The notes under the pieces were generated by a model, which saw only the letters and a program-made list of their open reading frames with translations, did no database searches and was not told the DNA's origin. This document shows positions 7,402-10,140 of a DNA stretch of 10,140 nt, in pieces (positions within the stretch are counted from its first letter, which is position 1; the number at the start of each line of letters is the position of its first letter). The stretch spans positions 1 to 10,140 of the forward strand of contig HF998341.1 of assembly GCA_000433735.1 (NCBI GenBank), given 5' to 3'. Made by a program: the position numbers and the translations under genes. Source of the stretch: Clostridium sp. CAG:167 (GTDB lineage Bacteria > Bacillota > Clostridia > Lachnospirales > Lachnospiraceae).

Positions 7402-8923
7402 GGTGAAACGAATTGAAAGAGAAACGGGGCTTATGTGTCTGGACGACTGCATTGCAACCGTGGCAGAGTATTATCACTGTGGATATGAAATGTCTTATGC
7501 AGGAGGATTTGCCATGAGGTGGCGGTCCGGTTTTACGAATTTTGCAGGACAATATCAGATTCACCTGCTGGATCGTTTGGAAAATCTTAAAAAATATCAT
7601 GGGCTGGAGATCGTGAAAAAGAATTTTTTCTCGGGGAAAGGGGTTCTGCGGAAAATAGAAAAGGAACTTACACAGGAACGCCCGGTGATGATGCAGATCA
7701 ATCCTTATTGGTGTCCGTGGGATGACGGATATGGAAAATATGACGCCAACCCGGGACACATGGTGCTTGTGACCAAGGTAGAGCAAAATGGTCTGATCTG
7801 CTGTGATCCTTATTTTGAGAAAGAAGATCAGAGACTCCCGCTGACTTTGTTTTACAAAGGACTCCAGGAGGTGTTTTTTACAAAATATCATGAGCCGGAG
7901 CCGATCACCAGACAGGAACGGCAGGATGCTGTGGTAAACATGTATGGGGCATTGGCCGGAAATGGATATTTTCGGGGACTAAGAGATTTTATACAGGATG
8001 CATCGGCGTGTCCGGATCTGTTCTATGATGTTTTTCTGGATGAAGATCTGTGGATCAGTGGATTGATCATCTTTTTGCTGCAGGTAAATCAAAGCATCCA
8101 GAATCTGGCAGTAGTGACGGATTATGCAGGACGCCGGAATGAGGCACCAGGAGCGGTAGAGGTGGCTGAATCTTTGTGGAATCTGGCGGTGCGATGGAAG
8201 CAGGCGAGAAAGCTTATTGTCAAACTGTATTTTATCCGCCGGGAGGATGCCAGACTGAAAGAGAGAACGCTGGCGAGGTTGAGTGGAATTGTAGATGAAC
8301 TGGAACAGATTGCAGAGCACATAGAAGAAGTATGGGATGAGAAGGTGGAGAAGGAAGAGATACATGTGAAGCCGGAAATGGCCCGGATGGTGTGTGTGCC
8401 GCTGGAAGAGTATAGAAACAACCGTGGATTTTTACATAGGGAGAGACTGGAGGAAGAGGCAGATTTTTCATCTGTGGGAACCTGTTATGTGACAGAAGGA
8501 GAGAAAAGAGAGTGGTCTCTTGGGAAATATAAGTATCGTCTGGCCGCGCTGGGTGAGGACATTGTGGATAACATTGCCTGTGACGGACAGTGCGTGTGCA
8601 TACCACGGGGCAGGTATAGCAAAATAAGTCTCATCGGCTCTGCGGAGTTTGGTAATTCCAGTGACATCCTGCGGCTGCAGGATCAGGGAAAGGCAGCAGG
8701 TGAGATCACCATAGCGTTTACGGATTATATCAACCCGCCGCAATGTGGGGAGGGCGTTGCCTGGCAGGGGCATGGTGTAGTGAAGGAAAATGGAGATTGG
8801 CAGGAGATGAAGGAGGTGTTGTATCTGTATCAGCAGGAATATGATATGCCGGCGGGAGAAGTGTCGGAAATCCTGCTTCCTATCAATCCCAGTATCCATA
8901 TATTTGCAATCACTATAGTATAA
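7382..8923 (+). CDS. BtrH-like/C39-like cysteine domain protein with C-terminal beta-sandwich
   Basis: This encodes a 513-residue cytoplasmic protein with no signal peptide. Residues ~1-170 resemble the BtrH N-terminal family (papain/C39-like fold). They contain CLDDCIATVAEYY (Cys19/Cys23), NPGHMVLVTKV (His126) and CCDPYF (Asp142), a plausible Cys-His-Asp triad. In butirosin synthesis BtrH moves an acyl group from a carrier protein to an amine. Residues ~175-335 are helical, with a Glu-rich coiled-coil-like part (DELEQIAEHIEEVW). Residues ~338-513 look like the beta-sandwich attached to some fucosidase-type glycosidases, as shown by GQCVCIPRGRYSKISLIGSA, ITIAFTDY and the ending LPINPSIHIFAITI. 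The start codon lies inside the end of the ligase gene, preceded by AAAGGGTGA, so translation is coupled. The likely joint role is to use the acyl group activated by the ligase. Substrate and product are unknown. Confidence 0.72.
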   Translation: MKLSICKVKRIERETGLMCLDDCIATVAEYYHCGYEMSYAGGFAMRWRSGFTNFAGQYQIHLLDRLENLKKYHGLEIVKKNFFSGKGVLRKIEKELTQERPVMMQINPYWCPWDDGYGKYDANPGHMVLVTKVEQNGLICCDPYFEKEDQRLPLTLFYKGLQEVFFTKYHEPEPITRQERQDAVVNMYGALAGNGYFRGLRDFIQDASACPDLFYDVFLDEDLWISGLIIFLLQVNQSIQNLAVVTDYAGRRNEAPGAVEVAESLWNLAVRWKQARKLIVKLYFIRREDARLKERTLARLSGIVDELEQIAEHIEEVWDEKVEKEEIHVKPEMARMVCVPLEEYRNNRGFLHRERLEEEADFSSVGTCYVTEGEKREWSLGKYKYRLAALGEDIVDNIACDGQCVCIPRGRYSKISLIGSAEFGNSSDILRLQDQGKAAGEITIAFTDYINPPQCGEGVAWQGHGVVKENGDWQEMKEVLYLYQQEYDMPAGEVSEILLPINPSIHIFAITIV

Positions 8924-8929
8924 TGAATT

Positions 8930-8936
8930 AGGAGGG
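8930..8936 (+). promoter_or_regulatory. Strong ribosome binding site of the broken gene
   Basis: AGGAGGG six bases before ATG 8943 shows that translation was meant to begin here, although the frame stops after 16 codons at 8991-8993. This is the main reason to treat 8943-9966 as one damaged gene rather than as later independent starts. Confidence 0.7.
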
Positions 8937-8942
8937 CAACAC

Positions 8943-9966
8943 ATGAAAAAAAGAATGGTAGCAAGGAGTGGAACAAGGAGAACAAAAGGGTAGTAAATCA
9001 CAAAGAGCAGGATGAAAAATATCTGAACAAAGTTCAATCCGCAGCCGTGGAATTGTCTAAGGATGAGGTAAAAGACTATCAGGAAGACGACTCACTGACA
9101 GTGGAGAAGGTAATGCGGAACGGGATGCGAACGGTGAGATTGTTTATAGTAAGGGAAAATATAGTCAAGTTAACCCTAGTTATTCTCCATATCATGGCAA
9201 ATCAGAGTATGGAATCATACCGGTTGTTCAGCATTTGAGTTTCCTGTATGAACTGGCAAGAAGAAGGCTGGTACGAAATTCTCCATTGGATATGACGGCA
9301 ACCAATTATAAGGGGGCTAAATATTATTCAGTTCCTATCACTTTAGAGATGAAACGAAGAATCATTGTGGATATGAAAACTTTGTATGGTCGGTTAACAA
9401 GTCATTATAAAGGAACTGGTGTTAATGTAACTTCTACAACCGGTCAAGGCTATATGGTCCTGGGGGTTATGTTACATCTTGTGCAGGATATACAGGCACA
9501 TCGTGCCATAGTTCCGTGGAGCATGGTGTTTTCTTCATCAGACAAAATAACAGAAGGATATCAAAATGATGTAATGGGCGTGCTTTCCAGTGACAGTAAG
9601 ATAAGTTATGCAAATGTTGCCGGCAGTGGAAATAATAAAGGCAAAACAGCGATGCTGGGAGCTGCAATAAAAAAATATGGTGGGATACCATTTATTCGAT
9701 TAAAGGATTTTTTACCGGCCACTGTCACAGTTACTTGTGGGGTGGGATCAAAGACATATAAAGATTGTAGTCCAGCCGTGGCATACGAGGATAATCCGTA
9801 TTTCTTTAGGGAAAGGTATTTTAGTTCTGTAAGTTTTTCAAAATATTATGTCAATGATATGAAGAATGATACACAGGCAGACAGTGTCAGAGATCCATAT
9901 AAATATTATGTGGATGTAAATGTATCTATTTTTCAGGGAACAATGAGTAAATTGCAGACAAAATAA
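8943..9966 (+). pseudogene. Broken gene: zinc-dependent phospholipase C-like protein
   Basis: ATG 8943 has a strong ribosome binding site, but its frame ends after MKKRMVARSGTRRTKG. A second frame, open from 8927 to 9238, encodes a charged stretch (VELSKDEVKDYQEDDSLT). A third frame, open from 9067, carries the rest to TAA 9964-9966. One extra A in the A7 run at 8946-8952 and one extra base near 9109-9112 would join all three into a protein of about 340 residues. A deletion removing a signal peptide core after MKKRMVA is another explanation for the first break. The third frame reads DANGEIVYSKGKYSQ before the conserved-looking part. It contains MLHLVQDIQAH (9469-9501), like the zinc-binding LHxxQDxxAH motif of phospholipase C/S1-nuclease-fold proteins; that assignment is inferred. 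GTG 9047 and TTG 9235 are weak starts inside continuous frames. Sequencing error near a contig end could also explain the breaks. Confidence 0.6.
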
Positions 9967-9974
9967 TTGTGAGA

Positions 9975-10025
9975 GGAAGAATCTGTTACTGTAGAAGAAA
10001 ATATTTTACAATAACAGATTCTTCC
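9975..10025 (+). repeat. Long near-perfect hairpin (inverted repeat)
   Basis: GGAAGAATCTGTTA (9975-9988) is the exact reverse complement of TAACAGATTCTTCC (10012-10025). After one C-A mismatch the stem continues for about seven pairs (9990-9996 with 10004-10010, one G-U), closing on a small loop. It starts nine bases after the stop of the broken gene and ends 22 nt before the next start. No T tract follows on either strand, so it is an imperfect candidate for an intrinsic terminator and might instead be an RNA-stabilising or processing stem, or a small repeat element. Confidence 0.7.
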
Positions 10026-10047
10026 GAATAAAAGGGAGGTTGATCTT

Positions 10048-10140
10048 ATGAAAAAGAAAGTCGTAGCAATCGTAATGGTACTGGCGGGGGTTTATTTCGT
10101 AGGGGTAGGGGGGGGGAAGGGGGGAGGGGGGGGGGGGGGG
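10048..10140 (+). CDS. N-terminus of an exported protein (3' truncated)
   Basis: ATG 10048 follows AAAGGGAGGT with good spacing and begins MKKKVVAIVMVLAGVYFVG, a typical signal-peptide start with a basic N-region and a hydrophobic core. Only about 18 codons are trustworthy, because from about 10101 the sequence is nearly all G and the translated Gly run is probably not real. The protein cannot be identified. It fits the exported character of the genes at 1-5931. Confidence 0.5.
   Translation, partial: MKKKVVAIVMVLAGVYFVGVGGGKGGGGGGG
10101..10140. other. Poly-G end, probable sequencing or assembly artefact
   Basis: The final 40 bases are G apart from one T and four A, in a window whose other coding sequence is of mixed composition. 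Runs of high-scoring G at read ends are a known product of two-colour Illumina chemistry, and an assembler can extend a contig with them. I treat this as non-biological; a real G-tract is much less likely. Confidence 0.75.

Noticed and set aside
7235..7891. 218-codon open frame on the - strand
   Set aside because: It lies across the ligase and BtrH-like genes, has no recognisable motif, and both sense genes are well supported.
8903..8924. TTGCAA plus TATAAT resembling a promoter at the end of the BtrH-like gene
   Set aside because: TATAAT at 8919-8924 is good, but the spacer is only 10 nt, far short of the usual 16-18, and the sequence is coding.
9047..9238. Small independent gene from GTG 9047
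   Set aside because: It has no ribosome binding site and its frame is open upstream; it is better read as a middle fragment of the broken gene.
9235..9966. Independent gene from TTG 9235
   Set aside because: The same frame is open back to 9067 and encodes protein-like sequence, so the TTG is an internal leucine codon.
1..10140. tRNA, rRNA, CRISPR array, insertion sequence or phage genes
   Set aside because: No cloverleaf-like, regularly spaced repeat, transposase or phage structural signals were seen on either strand.

Overview
The window looks like chromosome of a gut-type Firmicute, most likely a Lachnospiraceae-like clostridium. This is inferred from strong AGGAGG-type ribosome binding sites, moderate GC with AT-rich spacers, lipoproteins with LVGC/LTGC-type lipoboxes, BspA-like leucine-rich repeats, and BtrH-like and AMP-ligase genes of a clostridial flavour. 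All supported genes are on the + strand. The last ~40 bases are almost pure G and look like a sequencing or assembly artefact, so the window probably reaches a real contig end.

Bases 1-5931 are a run of genes for exported proteins. They are a 5'-truncated unknown protein (1-387), a membrane-anchored unknown protein (475-1311), a BspA-like LRR lipoprotein (1453-2718), a second, divergent LRR lipoprotein with a Thr/Pro linker (2762-4054), a small anchored coiled-coil protein (4147-4650), and a third LRR lipoprotein (4675-5931) that is clearly a paralogue of the first. Two spacers, before 1453 and before 4147, share an unusual motif (GCAA, then about 17-18 nt, then CCATCGTTA, then an AT-rich element). 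This could be a common promoter, perhaps for an alternative sigma factor.

Bases 5953-8923 hold two tightly coupled enzyme genes with a 20-base overlap. The first is a stand-alone AMP-forming carboxylate-activating enzyme with its core motifs intact. The second is a protein with an N-terminal BtrH/C39-like cysteine domain and a C-terminal beta-sandwich resembling a carbohydrate-binding domain. Together they suggest that an acyl group is activated and then transferred or processed. No carrier protein is visible here, so substrate and product are unknown. Only 21 nt separate the LRR lipoprotein gene from the ligase, so the surface-protein and enzyme genes may be co-transcribed.

Bases 8943-9966 contain what looks like one gene broken by frame disruptions near its 5' end. 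The intact C-terminal part carries an LHLVQDIQAH motif like those of zinc-dependent phospholipase C-type proteins. A long near-perfect hairpin follows at 9975-10025, then the start of another exported protein at 10048 that runs into the poly-G end. No RNA genes, CRISPR arrays, insertion sequences or reverse-strand genes were supported.
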